Assembly (NCBI GenBank): GCA_017384945.1
Contig: JAFNSO010000050.1
Coordinates: 39,024-103,023 of the forward strand
Source of the DNA: Ruminococcus sp.
GTDB lineage: Bacteria; Bacillota; Clostridia; Oscillospirales; Acutalibacteraceae
Direction of reading: 5' to 3'
Length of the DNA: 64,000 bases
Positions 52,007 to 60,651 of this stretch are shown here, in pieces. A program made the translations under genes and the position numbers. The notes under the pieces were generated by a model that saw only the letters and a program-made list of their open reading frames with translations, was not told the DNA's origin and searched no databases. The number at the start of each line of letters is the position of its first letter. Positions within the stretch are counted from its first letter, which is position 1.

Positions 52007-52519
52007 TTAGCAGAAGTAAACATCCATTTCCTTCTCGTCGCCGTCAGCTACAAAGTAAGCCTTGCTCTCCTCGGGCTTGAGATAAACTTTGATGTCCTTG
52101 GCAGCCTTGCCGTTAGCGAGCTTAACGTTCTTGATAACCTCGTCGATGCTTACCTGAGCTCCGCCGAACTCTACGAATACCTCAACAGCGGTCTTAACAG
52201 CGGCAGCCTTCTTAGCGGGAGCCTTCTTAGCTGTGGCAGTCTTTTTAGCGGGAGCCTTCTTCTCGGCAGCCTTTTCCTCAGTCTTAGCGGCAGCCTTAGT
52301 TGCTGTCTTTGTCTCCTCAGCGGCCTTTGCAGCGGCAGCCTTAGTAGTCTTAGCAGCGGCCTTTGTTTCGGTCTTCTTCTCCTCAGCAGCCTTTGTTGCA
52401 GTCTTTTTCTCCTCAGCAACCTTTGTAGCGGCAGCCTTAGTTGTCTTAGCGGCAGCCTTAGTTGTCTTTGTCTCTTTCTTTGCTTCTGCTGTAGTTTCAG
52501 CCTTTTTAGTTGTTGCCAT
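52007..52519 (-). CDS. Histone H1-like Lys/Ala-rich protein, DUF6465-type
   Basis: ATG 52519 lies after GAGGAGGTCA; earlier in-frame Met codons lie at or upstream of the promoter. The 170-aa product has a 115-residue N-terminal part of repeated Lys-Thr-Ala-Ala motifs (KTTKAAAKTTKAAA, EEKKTATKAA) like histone H1/Hc1 tails. A compact acidic C-domain follows (VEVFVEFGGAQVSIDEVIKN…PEESKAYFVADGDEKEMDVY) of the kind called DUF6465. DNA or RNA compaction is a reasonable inference from the tail; the C-domain role is unknown. The tail is internally repetitive at the DNA level and may vary in length between strains. Confidence 0.85.
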   Translation of the reverse strand: MATTKKAETTAEAKKETKTTKAAAKTTKAAATKVAEEKKTATKAAEEKKTETKAAAKTTKAAAAKAAEETKTATKAAAKTEEKAAEKKAPAKKTATAKKAPAKKAAAVKTAVEVFVEFGGAQVSIDEVIKNVKLANGKAAKDIKVYLKPEESKAYFVADGDEKEMDVYFC

Positions 52520-52585
52520 TTTAAATGACCTCCTCATAAAAAATTTGAATATATACAATTTAAGCATATTTCTTTTACAAAGTTT

Positions 52586-52613
52586 ATTATACATCATCTA
52601 AACCAAAAGTCAA
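52586..52613 (-). promoter_or_regulatory. Promoter of the Lys/Ala-rich protein gene
   Basis: On the minus strand: TTGACT (52608-52613), 16-bp spacer, TATAAT (52586-52591). Confidence 0.75.
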
Positions 52614-52749
52614 CGAATTTGCAAAACTTTGTGACTTCGTACAAATTGCACAAAGTCAAATTATGTTTTTATATAATTATTACAATAGAAAATGCGAAAT
52701 ATCGCATATAATTCAGGCTTACGGGACGCAATCATTTTTGAAATAACTA

Positions 52750-52778
52750 TTGTAATTTTTCCGATGAATTGTTATAAT
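52750..52778 (+). promoter_or_regulatory. Promoter of the AEC transporter gene
   Basis: TTGTAA (52750-52755), 17-bp spacer, TATAAT (52773-52778). Confidence 0.75.
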
Positions 52779-52828
52779 GGTATATGTAGTATTGTGTCCT
52801 GATTTGCGAAAGGGTTACGGGTAATATT

Positions 52829-53756
52829 ATGCTGAATAACATAGTAATTGTCACAAGCCAGGTAGCCGTACTTTTCATACTCATAGCGGTAGGATTTGTG
52901 TGCGGAAAGATTAATCTGATAAAGGACTCCAGCGCGAAGATTCTGACAGACATTGTGCTTTATCTCGCGACTCCGTGTGTAATGGTGCAGGCGTTCCAGC
53001 GTGTAAGCTTCAGCCCCGAGCTGATAGTCAACCTCGGAATCGCCGTTTTGTGCGCTGTGCTTATTCAGGTTCTTTCGATTTTCGCGGCGCGCGCCGTTTT
53101 CCGCAACAAGGACGAAAGCCGCCGAAAGGTAATGCAGTTCGGAACTATATTCTCGAATTGCGGCTTTATGTCGCTGCCCTTGCAGCAGGCGATACTGGGC
53201 GACAACGGTGTTTTCTACGGCTCGGTGTTCGTAGCGGTGTTCAACATTCTCGTCTGGAGCTACGGCCTTGTCGATATGAGCGGAGACAAGGGTAATCTCA
53301 CGTTCAAAAGAATTATTCTCAACCCGGGTGTTGTGGGCGCTTTTTTTTGCCGCGCTGTTCTTCTTTTTGAGAATTCAGCTCCCCGAGATTGTAATGAGCC
53401 CCATAAGCTACCTCTCCTCGCTCAATACCCCTGTTCCGATGCTCGTAATCGGAGTCCATCTTTCGCAGGTGAAATTCTCCAAGGCGCTGCGCGACGCGGG
53501 AATATACGCCGTAACGGGAATGAGACTTCTTGCCATACCGCTTGTGTCGCTTCTGTGTATGAGACTCTGCGGAGTCGGCGGAGATATTCTTATTTCCTGC
53601 ACAATAGCCGCCTGCGCTCCCGTAGCGGCGACAACCACGATGTTTGCGACCAAGTTTGACCGCGACGTTGACCTGTCGGTCGGACTTGTTTCGATAACCA
53701 CTTTATTTTCAATCCTGACAATGCCGATAATCATCGCCTTGTCACAGACCATTTAG
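52829..53756 (+). pseudogene. AEC-family transporter, frameshifted in a T8 tract
   Basis: The first frame (from ATG 52829) encodes the N-terminal half of an auxin-efflux-carrier-type permease (VAVLFILIAVGFVCGKINLI…TPCVMVQAF…NCGFMSLPLQQAILG) up to NPGVVGAFF. The family sequence then continues in the +1 frame from about 53345 to TAG 53754-53756 (FLRIQLPEIVMSPISYLSSL…AACAPVAATTTMFATKF). The switch occurs at eight T residues, 53341-53348; seven would restore one protein of about 308 aa, the normal family length. It may be a real pseudogene, a phase-variable tract or a sequencing error. AEC proteins export small organic anions. The WYL regulator follows after 8 bp. Confidence 0.88.
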
Positions 53757-53764
53757 AGGTAAAA

Positions 53765-54775
53765 ATGCCCAGACTTCCGCGTCAGAAGCAAAAGCTTCTG
53801 TACATTCAAAAGATACTTCTCGAAAAATCCGACGAGGAACACGGACTCACGGTGAGCGACATCATCCGTGAGCTGAGCGCCTACGGAATAAACGCCGAGC
53901 GAAAGAGCATCTATGACGATTTGCATACGCTTGAGGCGTTCGGACTTGATATTTGCAGCGAAAAGAGCAAGACCACCCGCTACTACATAGCGTCGAGAGA
54001 TTTCCAGATTTCCGAATTGAAGCTGCTCGTTGACGCCATTCAGAGCTCAAAATTCATAACCGAGAAAAAGAGCTTTGAGCTGATAAAGAAAATAGAAGGT
54101 CTCGCCAGCGAAAACGAGGCGCGGCTTTTGCAGAATCAGGTTGTGATTTCAAACAGGGTGAAAACCTCGAACGAAACGATCTACTACAGCGTCGACAGAC
54201 TTCACGACGCGATAAGCAAAAACCGTTCGGTCGAGTTTTACTACAACCGCTGGGTGCTCGACCTCGGCTCAACCCAAAAGGTCAAGCTCCAAAGAAGAAG
54301 AGGCGGAGATATCTACAAGGTCAGCCCGTGGGCTCTCTGCTGGGACGACGAGAACTATTATCTCATAGCGTATGACGAGGTAATGGAGCAGATACGTCAC
54401 TTCCGTGTTGATAAAATGGAAAAAATCAACGTAACCGACCGCGAGCGTCAGGGAAGAGAGCTGTTTGAGAAGCTGAATATCGCGGATTACGCAAAATCGA
54501 CCTTTTCAATGTTCGCGGGAGAGGCGACGGCGATCGAGCTTTCGGTAAAAAATGATTTCATAGGTATTATAGCCGACAGATTCGGCAAAGATATTTTTAT
54601 AATAAAGGACGAAAAAAACGAGTCAAGATTTATAGCGAAGGTAAACGTAAATTTAAGCGAGCAGTTTTTCGGATGGCTGTTTGCTTTGGGCGACGGGGCG
54701 TATATAACAGCGCCCGAGCACGCCCGCCAAAAATTCATCGACCACCTGAACAAGGTGGCTGACGCGTTGAAATAA
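53765..54775 (+). CDS. WYL-domain transcriptional regulator
   Basis: The 336-aa cytoplasmic regulator has an N-terminal winged helix (YIQKILLEKSDEEHGLTVSDIIRELSAYGI, ERKSIYDDLHTLEAFG) and a WYL ligand-binding domain with SPWALCWDDENYYLIAYDE near residue 190, followed by the WCX-like C-terminal segment. WYL proteins sense nucleotides or other small ligands and often control nearby genes. Here the closest candidate is the AEC transporter 8 bp upstream, probably in the same transcript. The start has GAGGT directly overlapping the preceding stop. Confidence 0.9.
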   Translation: MPRLPRQKQKLLYIQKILLEKSDEEHGLTVSDIIRELSAYGINAERKSIYDDLHTLEAFGLDICSEKSKTTRYYIASRDFQISELKLLVDAIQSSKFITEKKSFELIKKIEGLASENEARLLQNQVVISNRVKTSNETIYYSVDRLHDAISKNRSVEFYYNRWVLDLGSTQKVKLQRRRGGDIYKVSPWALCWDDENYYLIAYDEVMEQIRHFRVDKMEKINVTDRERQGRELFEKLNIADYAKSTFSMFAGEATAIELSVKNDFIGIIADRFGKDIFIIKDEKNESRFIAKVNVNLSEQFFGWLFALGDGAYITAPEHARQKFIDHLNKVADALK

Positions 54776-54806
54776 CGATAAAATAATAAACAAGGGAGGT
54801 GAGAAA

Positions 54807-55769
54807 ATGGTATGTCCCAGATGCGGCAAGGAGGTCGAGGATTCCGAGACCCTATGCCCGTTTTGTATGCAGGAAATCGACAAAAATATGGAGTTCAACG
54901 ATTACCGCAAGGACGGCTTTGTGCAGATTCAGCCCAAGGACGGCGTTGAAAAACCCGAGCCCGTCGGAGTAGCTCCGAAATATTTCAAGATTGCCGAATT
55001 TAATATCTTTGTAATAGCGATAGTCTATATTTTGTTTGTGTCGCTGTTCACCGTTTTCTCTCTCCGCTTTGTGCAAAAAACGACTGTAACCTACGTCGAG
55101 CCGTACAAAATAAAGAACACGGGACTCTCCTCGGAGGATGAAACCGAGCCCGAAACCGAGAAAAACGACGTAAAAAGCTATTCGATAAAGGATCTATACG
55201 GAAGCTGGACCTTCCAGGGCAACGAAAAACAGGACGATATCCCGATCCCGTACTATATCTTCGGCGACAAGGGCTCCGTGCAGCAGAGCTTCGGAAGCAT
55301 AACGGTCAACGGAAAGTACAAGGACTTGTCCGAGAAAAACGACCCCAAGGTGTATATAAGAATATATCAGGGGATCAGCGGCGTGTACAATTTCCGCTAC
55401 TACGGAAACAAAACGGACGGCTACAAGCTGGAGCTGATTGACGAAGCGACGGGCGGTTCAATGATACTTGTCCCCGCAAAGGCTAAGTCATGGCAGGTAA
55501 AGCCGCCGAAAAAACCGATGATTGACAAGGAGCTCGTCGGAAAGTGGTACACAAAGGATAAGCAGAAGGCGTATATCCTGTACAGCTCGGGCAGCTTCAA
55601 GAGAATCACGGGCGATATGTGCACAACGGGAGCTTGGTCCGTAGAAGCGGAGAATACGATAACCGTTAAATATATCCGAACGGCTCTGACCGAGCGCGAC
55701 ATCCCCTACCACAAGACCAATAGCAAAAAGACCGTAATCATAAACGGCGTGGAATATTTCAAATCATAG
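54807..55769 (+). CDS. Zinc-ribbon membrane protein with paired lipocalin-like repeats
   Basis: The 320-aa protein starts after GGGAGGTGAG. Residues 3-20 form a zinc ribbon (CPRCGKEV…LCPFC). One membrane helix follows at about 70-92 (NIFVIAIVYILFVSLFTVFSL). Two extracellular-side segments of about 90 aa are related, opening with LYGSWTFQGN near 131 and LVGKWYTKDKQ near 247. I do not recognise a family name; zinc-ribbon proteins of this layout are common in Clostridia with unknown function. Confidence 0.75.
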   Translation: MVCPRCGKEVEDSETLCPFCMQEIDKNMEFNDYRKDGFVQIQPKDGVEKPEPVGVAPKYFKIAEFNIFVIAIVYILFVSLFTVFSLRFVQKTTVTYVEPYKIKNTGLSSEDETEPETEKNDVKSYSIKDLYGSWTFQGNEKQDDIPIPYYIFGDKGSVQQSFGSITVNGKYKDLSEKNDPKVYIRIYQGISGVYNFRYYGNKTDGYKLELIDEATGGSMILVPAKAKSWQVKPPKKPMIDKELVGKWYTKDKQKAYILYSSGSFKRITGDMCTTGAWSVEAENTITVKYIRTALTERDIPYHKTNSKKTVIINGVEYFKS

Positions 55770-55833
55770 TCCGTTTTATAGGACAGCAAATCCTTTATAA
55801 TGTAATTAAAGACATTATAAAGGAGGAGCGGAA

Positions 55834-56073
55834 ATGCTCAATTTCTGTATATTCACATTCATTTTTTACGCGCTGTCCGCAATAATCAAGATGTTGTTTT
55901 TTAACAACGGAAATGGGGCGAGGAGCTTTGCGGCACCTGTTCATAATCAACCGTCACGCGGGCAAAAAAGAGTCGTGGAAAACCATCTCGAGTCAGCTCG
56001 ACGCCCTGCGGGCACCAAACCTCAGTGTAAGGTATACGAGCTGCCGCGGCGACGCTACCGCAATTGCGCGTGA
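55834..56073 (+). CDS. Small ORF with a membrane segment overlapping the lipid kinase gene
   Basis: ATG 55834 sits behind a near-perfect AAAGGAGGAG, the strongest ribosome-binding site in this stretch, while the lipid kinase ORF at 55913 has only a weak one. The 79-codon ORF begins with a hydrophobic segment (FCIFTFIFYALSAIIKMLFF) and then runs 160 nt over the kinase gene in another frame, where it looks non-coding. Either only the first 30 or so residues matter as a translated leader coupling kinase initiation, or the kinase frame carries a shift here. Confidence 0.4.
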   Translation: MLNFCIFTFIFYALSAIIKMLFFNNGNGARSFAAPVHNQPSRGQKRVVENHLESARRPAGTKPQCKVYELPRRRYRNCA

Positions 56074-56845
56074 ATTTGTCGGACAATCCGACGAATTCGC
56101 GCGGATTTACGCCTGCGGAGGAGACGGAACGCTCAACGAAGTGATCAGGGGCGTGTACGACCTCAAAAATTGCGCTGTAGCGCCGGTGCCGATTGGCAGC
56201 GGCAACGATTTTATCCGCAGCTTTCCCTTTGAGAGAGAAGATTTTCTCAACATCAAAAGTCTTATCGGCGGAGAAATACTGGAAGTCGACCTGCTTCGCT
56301 GCGGAGAGCATATAAGCTGCAACTCGGTTACCATAGGCTATGACTGCGCCGTCGCCAAGAACGTCGAAAAATTTAAGCGGCTCAGGCTGATAACCTCAAG
56401 CTTTGCCTATAAGCTCTCAATTTTCTACTGTCTGATAAACGGTAGAAAGCACCTTTTCAAAATCATAACCGACGGCAGGGAAATCAAAAACGACGGCACA
56501 TATCTCCTTTCGGTTTGCGCCAAAGGAAAGTACTACGGCGGCGGGATAAAGTGCTCCCCCAAAGCTGACAACAGCGACGGATATATCGACTTTATGTGTG
56601 TTAAAACGGTGGGCGTCCTTAAATTTGTCTCGCTTTTGCCGACCTTTGTAAAGGGAGGGCACATCGACAACCCGAGGTTCGATTTCGTAGAGCACAAAAA
56701 GTGCCGAACCGTCGAGTACATAAGCGAGCGTGAAACCGAAATCGGCGTCGACGGCGAAATCATCCCCGTCAGGCGCGCCAAAATCGAAGTTCTCCCGAAA
56801 GCGGTAATAATAATAGTTCCAAACAAAATGAGCGGCTCGGTCTGA
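55913..56845 (+). CDS. Diacylglycerol-kinase-family lipid kinase
   Basis: The 310-aa protein has the DAGK catalytic core: FIINRHAGKK near residue 10, the nucleotide loop ACGGDGTLNEV near 68, and PIGSGNDFIRS near 92. The C-terminal domain ends with a substrate-site Asp (GVDGEIIPVRRAKIEVLP), as in YegS/DgkB enzymes. It phosphorylates diacylglycerol or a related lipid at the membrane, recycling it into phospholipid synthesis. Start ATG 55913 lacks a good Shine-Dalgarno, so initiation may depend on the overlapping upstream ORF. The phosphatase gene 53 bp on has its own promoter. Confidence 0.9.
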   Translation: MGRGALRHLFIINRHAGKKESWKTISSQLDALRAPNLSVRYTSCRGDATAIAREFVGQSDEFARIYACGGDGTLNEVIRGVYDLKNCAVAPVPIGSGNDFIRSFPFEREDFLNIKSLIGGEILEVDLLRCGEHISCNSVTIGYDCAVAKNVEKFKRLRLITSSFAYKLSIFYCLINGRKHLFKIITDGREIKNDGTYLLSVCAKGKYYGGGIKCSPKADNSDGYIDFMCVKTVGVLKFVSLLPTFVKGGHIDNPRFDFVEHKKCRTVEYISERETEIGVDGEIIPVRRAKIEVLPKAVIIIVPNKMSGSV

Positions 56846-56854
56846 GTCGCTCTC

Positions 56855-56883
56855 TTTACTTTGCGTAAAAACTATGCTACAAT
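56855..56883 (+). promoter_or_regulatory. Promoter of the tyrosine phosphatase gene
   Basis: TTTACT (56855-56860), 17-bp spacer, TACAAT (56878-56883). Confidence 0.55.
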
Positions 56884-56898
56884 TATTTCGGTGATTTT

Positions 56899-57660
56899 AT
56901 GAGATATTACAAGCGATTACCGCTTGAGGGAATGAGCAACTGCCGCGATCTCGGCGGTTATCCCACAAAATACGGCAAAACAACCAATTTCGGAGTGTTT
57001 ATCCGAAGCGAAGCCCCCGTAGGGCTCTGCGAGCGTGATATAAGCTTTCTGAAAAGATACGGGATCAAAAAATCCCTTGACTTCCGCGGAGAGGGCGACC
57101 TCGTTTCGTTTCCGAGCAGTCTCAGCACAGAGGGGATAGAGTACATCCACCTTCCGATGTTCGGCAGAGCCGACGCTCTCGGCTTTGAAAAATCGGGCAA
57201 GGACGCGGCAAAAAGCTTTTCGGGCTGGGGCAAAACCTACGTTCAGTGGCTCGAAACCTACAAGGGCTGGGTCAGGGAGGTCTTTCGCCATCTCGCCGAA
57301 ACCGACGGCGCGGTCCAGTACAACTGCAACGCGGGCAAGGACAGAACGGGAATAATCAGCGCGCTTGTGCTCGCCGTCTCGGGCGCGGAGCTGAGCGATA
57401 TAGCCTTCGATTACTGTATCAGCCGTTCAATGCTGAAGCCGAGGTTCAAGTATCTCGCGAAGCAATGGGGCGATTACCTCAAAAACGAGGAAGGCAAGCT
57501 GATAATCAACCACCCGTTTTTATTCACACCACGTGAGGCTATGTACCAGCTTTTCCGCTACATAAATTCCGAGTACAAAAACGCGGAAAACTACCTCCTC
57601 AACGCGGGAGTAAGCGACAAAGAGCTGTACGAAATCCGCAGAAAAATGATAGGAAGCTGA
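56899..57660 (+). CDS. Tyrosine/serine (dual-specificity-like) protein phosphatase
   Basis: The 253-aa cytoplasmic enzyme is of the Y_phosphatase3/PTP-LipA type. It opens with the family's MSNCRDLGGY and IRSEAPVGL segments and carries the P-loop Cys143-x5-Arg149 in NCNAGKDRTG. These phosphatases act on phosphotyrosine, phosphoserine or phosphoinositides; the substrate cannot be inferred. No kinase is adjacent. Confidence 0.9.
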   Translation: MRYYKRLPLEGMSNCRDLGGYPTKYGKTTNFGVFIRSEAPVGLCERDISFLKRYGIKKSLDFRGEGDLVSFPSSLSTEGIEYIHLPMFGRADALGFEKSGKDAAKSFSGWGKTYVQWLETYKGWVREVFRHLAETDGAVQYNCNAGKDRTGIISALVLAVSGAELSDIAFDYCISRSMLKPRFKYLAKQWGDYLKNEEGKLIINHPFLFTPREAMYQLFRYINSEYKNAENYLLNAGVSDKELYEIRRKMIGS

Positions 57661-57695
57661 AAACAGGGCAGAAAGCGCGCTTTCTGCCCTGTTTT
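57661..57695. terminator. Bidirectional terminator, phosphatase/S1 genes
   Basis: A long near-perfect dyad (AAACAGGGCAGAAAG with CTTTCTGCCCTGTTT) around a CGCG loop, flanked by TTTT on the right. Confidence 0.88.
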
Positions 57696-58620
57696 AATCC
57701 CCGAAAACCGTTTCGATGACCCTCGGACAATCCTCGGGTGAGTAGAGAAAGCGGTCAATGTGTCCCGAGCGGATGAAGTAATCGGGTGGAGTAACCTCGT
57801 TTTCGGACTCGAACGCGTCGATGATTATGAGCTTTATCTTCATTTTTTCCTCGATAATGCTCTTTATAAACACGCTGACGCGCATACCCTCCCTGATGTC
57901 GGGTCGGGACTCCGCAAGACCCGCGAGATTCGGCGCGAGCTCCACGAACGCGCCGTAGCTTTCGACGCTTCTGACAATTCCCGTCACCGTTTCGCCTTGC
58001 GAAAACCTTTCGGCGTTTTGCTTCCACGTTCCGAGCAGCTCCTTGTGGCTGAGGCTGATCCTTCCGTTTTCAACCGACTTTATAACCGCCTTGATCCTCA
58101 TTCCCTCGCAAAACCGTTCTCTCGGGTGCTCGATTCTCGACACCGAAATCGTGTCGATCGGCATAAGCGCGACGATTCCGCAGCCGATATCGGCGAAAAC
58201 CCCGAAGCTCTCCAGCCTCGAAACCCTCGCGTCAACAATATCTCCCGCCTCGAGAGTGTCGATGTAGTTGTCAAGACAAATCCTCTGCGCCTTTTCGCGC
58301 GACAAAACCGCGATCGGCTCGCCCGACTCGTCCGTGGTGATTTTGCTCACAACAAAGCACACGGGTCGGTTCACGCGCGAGATTATCGCGATATCGCGCA
58401 CTGTGCCTTCCCTGATCCCGACAGCGCCCTCCTCACGCGGAATAACAGCCCTCATACCTCCGAGACTCAGTCTGAGATTGTGCTCCCTGTCGCACAGCAG
58501 AGCCTTCGCCTCGAGAATCTTCTGCTTGCAGACAGCCTCCGCGAGCATATCGGGATTGTTTATGTAGAGCCGATTTTCCTCGGTGTTGATTAGTTCTCCT
58601 TCTGGTAAAAAGTATGGCAT
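57694..58620 (-). CDS. S1 RNA-binding-domain protein (RpsA-like)
   Basis: The 308-aa protein has three OB-fold S1 regions: an atypical first (residues about 60-110), then GDIVDARVSRLESFGVFADIGCGI near 130, and GETVTGIVRSVESYGAFVELAPN near 215. It is shorter than E. coli S1 and matches the small S1-like proteins of Clostridia, which may assist translation initiation or mRNA handling. Start after CGGAGG. It is divergent from the cyclophilin gene and apparently monocistronic. Confidence 0.88.
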   Translation of the reverse strand: MPYFLPEGELINTEENRLYINNPDMLAEAVCKQKILEAKALLCDREHNLRLSLGGMRAVIPREEGAVGIREGTVRDIAIISRVNRPVCFVVSKITTDESGEPIAVLSREKAQRICLDNYIDTLEAGDIVDARVSRLESFGVFADIGCGIVALMPIDTISVSRIEHPRERFCEGMRIKAVIKSVENGRISLSHKELLGTWKQNAERFSQGETVTGIVRSVESYGAFVELAPNLAGLAESRPDIREGMRVSVFIKSIIEEKMKIKLIIIDAFESENEVTPPDYFIRSGHIDRFLYSPEDCPRVIETVFGD

Positions 58621-58675
58621 TTGTATTCCTCCGTTTCATATCAATAATATGTCCGAAATCCCGCGTTTATTACTA

Positions 58676-58704
58676 TTGCATTTTGCGCGGTTTTGTAATA
58701 CAAT
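58676..58704 (+). promoter_or_regulatory. Promoter of the cyclophilin-HAD operon
   Basis: TTGCAT (58676-58681), 17-bp spacer, TACAAT (58699-58704). Confidence 0.7.
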
Positions 58705-58740
58705 AAAGAGTAGAATGTTTTGAAAGAAAGGAAAAACCAT

Positions 58741-59694
58741 ATGAAGCTCAAAAAGATAATTTGCGCCGCGCTTTCGGCGGCATTGATTGCGTCCTCCGCT
58801 CTCGCGTTCACCTCCTGCGGAGAAAAGCCCAAGAAGTCATCCTCAACGTCATCCTCGGCGACAGCCGAAAAAAGCGTAAGCCCCGCGGTCGACGACCTCA
58901 AAAAGTCCGGGATCGACCTCTCAAAATGCGACCTCAACCCTCAGATTACATACGCCGACAATGAAAAGTACGGCTTCCAGCTCGAAAAGCCCTCAAAGGG
59001 CGAGAACATCGCCGTGATCCATACAACCAAGGGCGATATCACCCTTCGACTTTTCCCGCAGTACGCACCGAAAACCGTCGAGAACTTCATCAACCTCGCG
59101 AAGGAAGGCAAGTACAACGACGTGATTTTCCACCGCGTAATCGACAATTTTATGATTCAGACAGGCGACTACGAGAACCAGAACGGCACAGGCGGCACAA
59201 GCTCCTTCGGCTCGGCGTTCGAGGACGAGTTCTGCGACAAGCTCAACAACATCCGCGGCTCCGTGGCTATGGCGAACAGCGGTCAGGACACAAACGGCAG
59301 CCAGTTCTTCATCAACCAGAACCCTGCCGATAATTTCAAAAAGAACGGCGGCTTTGCCACCCTTAAAAAGAACTGGGCGAGCGTAAAGTCCCAGATCAAG
59401 CAGTACGGCACCGACTCAACGCAGATCCCGCAGATTTTAAAGTACTTCGGAACCTCCTGCTACGACGCCGACGTAGTCCCCGAGCAGATCCAGGCGCTCT
59501 ACAACGAGAACGGCGGAAACCCCTCGCTTGACGGAGCGTACAACGCCGCCGACGCGGGTCACACCGTATTCGGACAGGTAATCGACGGTATGAAGGTAGT
59601 CGACAAAATCGCCGCCGCAAAAACCGACGACAGCGACAAGCCCAAGAAGGATATCAAAATCAAGAGCATAGAAATCAAGGAGTACAAGGGATAA
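58741..59694 (+). CDS. Cyclophilin-type peptidyl-prolyl isomerase, lipoprotein
   Basis: ATG 58741 after AAAGGAAA starts a lipoprotein signal (lipobox Cys in LAFTSCGE). The 317-aa protein has the cyclophilin domain from about residue 85: FHRVIDNFMIQTGDY, GSVAMANSGQDTNGSQFFI and HTVFGQVIDGMKVVD. It helps fold secreted proteins at the outer membrane face by Pro isomerisation. An insert of about 70 residues (FATLKKNWASVKSQIKQYG…SLDGAYNAADAG) between the core and the final strands is typical of clostridial secreted forms. The HAD gene follows after 4 bp. Confidence 0.94.
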   Translation: MKLKKIICAALSAALIASSALAFTSCGEKPKKSSSTSSSATAEKSVSPAVDDLKKSGIDLSKCDLNPQITYADNEKYGFQLEKPSKGENIAVIHTTKGDITLRLFPQYAPKTVENFINLAKEGKYNDVIFHRVIDNFMIQTGDYENQNGTGGTSSFGSAFEDEFCDKLNNIRGSVAMANSGQDTNGSQFFINQNPADNFKKNGGFATLKKNWASVKSQIKQYGTDSTQIPQILKYFGTSCYDADVVPEQIQALYNENGGNPSLDGAYNAADAGHTVFGQVIDGMKVVDKIAAAKTDDSDKPKKDIKIKSIEIKEYKG

Positions 59695-59698
59695 GCTT

Positions 59699-60538
59699 AT
59701 GAGCAAGCCGATTATTGCGATAATGTACGATTTCGACAAAACCCTCTGCACAAAGGATATGCAGAACTACCGCTTTATCCCGAGCATGGGAATAAAGGTC
59801 AGCGAGTTCTGGGACTTCACAAACGACGTTCAGCAGAAGGAAAAGATGGACTCCGTCCTCGCCTATATGTACGCCGCAATAAAAATATCAAGGGAAAAAA
59901 ACATCCCCCTCAAGCGCTCGCGGCTCGAGGAGAACGGAAAGGGAATAGAGTTTTTCCCCGGGGTGATAAGTTGGTTTGAGCGTATCAACAGGTACGGTGA
60001 GGAACACGGAGCCCGCATAGAGCACTACGTGATTTCCTCGGGAATGAAGGAGATAATCGACGGCACGATAATCAGCGGCGAGTTCAAGAACATATTCGCC
60101 TGCGAGTATCTTTACGATTCCGACGGCGTCGCCGTCTGGCCGAAAACCGCCGTAAACTACACCAACAAAACCCAGTTTGTCTACCGAATCAACAAGGGCG
60201 TGCTCGACGTTTCCAACGACATCGACCTTAACCGCTCGATGCCCGACGACAGCAAGCGGATCCCCTTCACCAATATGATATACATCGGCGACGGACTCTC
60301 CGACGTCCCCTGTATGAAGATGATGAAGAGCTACGGCGGCAAGGCGATCGCCGTCTACCAAAGCCTCGACGACAAGGTCTGCGAGCTCCTCAGAAAGGAC
60401 AGAGTCGACTACATCTACCCTGCGGACTACACCGAGGGCTCAGGCCTCGACAAAACAATGAAGGACATCATAAAAAATATGATAATCGCCGACAAGCTCA
60501 ACGAGGAATACACAAAACAGTTAAAATCAATCGAATAG
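59699..60538 (+). CDS. HAD-superfamily hydrolase
   Basis: The 279-aa cytoplasmic phosphatase-like protein has the HAD motifs: I, YDFDKTL with Asp11 and Asp13; II, HYVISSGMKEII; III, a Lys in the MPDDSKRIP area; and IV, YIGDGLSDVPCM. The long helical cap between motifs I and II suggests a small-molecule substrate. It is in the phosphoserine-phosphatase-like class by overall layout; the exact substrate is unknown. Four bases separate it from the cyclophilin gene, so they form one operon ending in a strong terminator. Confidence 0.88.
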   Translation: MSKPIIAIMYDFDKTLCTKDMQNYRFIPSMGIKVSEFWDFTNDVQQKEKMDSVLAYMYAAIKISREKNIPLKRSRLEENGKGIEFFPGVISWFERINRYGEEHGARIEHYVISSGMKEIIDGTIISGEFKNIFACEYLYDSDGVAVWPKTAVNYTNKTQFVYRINKGVLDVSNDIDLNRSMPDDSKRIPFTNMIYIGDGLSDVPCMKMMKSYGGKAIAVYQSLDDKVCELLRKDRVDYIYPADYTEGSGLDKTMKDIIKNMIIADKLNEEYTKQLKSIE

Positions 60539-60575
60539 CAAAGGCTGACCGTCGGGTCAGCCTTTGCTTTTTCTT
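60537..60575 (+). terminator. Terminator after the HAD gene
   Basis: AGCAAAGGCTGACC (60537-60550) and GGTCAGCCTTTGCT (60555-60568), a 14-bp perfect stem, then TTTTCTTT. Confidence 0.92.
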
Positions 60576-60597
60576 TACAGGAAACTGCTCGTTTATT

Positions 60598-60640
60598 ATG
60601 AAAGTAAAACAATTTATGTTGCTCGCTCAGTTGCGCGCTG
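60598..60640 (+). repeat. Partial relic of the duplicated leader/uORF
   Basis: ATTTATGTTG-CTCGCTCAGTT here matches ATTTATGTTGTCCGCTCAGTT of leader copy 1 at about 19 of 21 positions. In the same frame, ATG 60598 gives MKVKQFMLLAQLRADQAF, resembling the start of the copy 1 and 2 upstream ORFs. The hairpin partners and stem 3 are missing, and it overlaps the 3' end of the antisense nuclease gene, so it looks like a decayed or unrelated fragment. Confidence 0.35.
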
Positions 60641-60651
60641 ATCAGGCTTTT

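Noticed and set aside
52233-52601. Plus-strand Ala/Val-rich ORF opposite the Lys/Ala-rich protein
   Set aside because: Antisense to a repetitive Lys/Ala gene that has its own promoter, ribosome-binding site and terminator.
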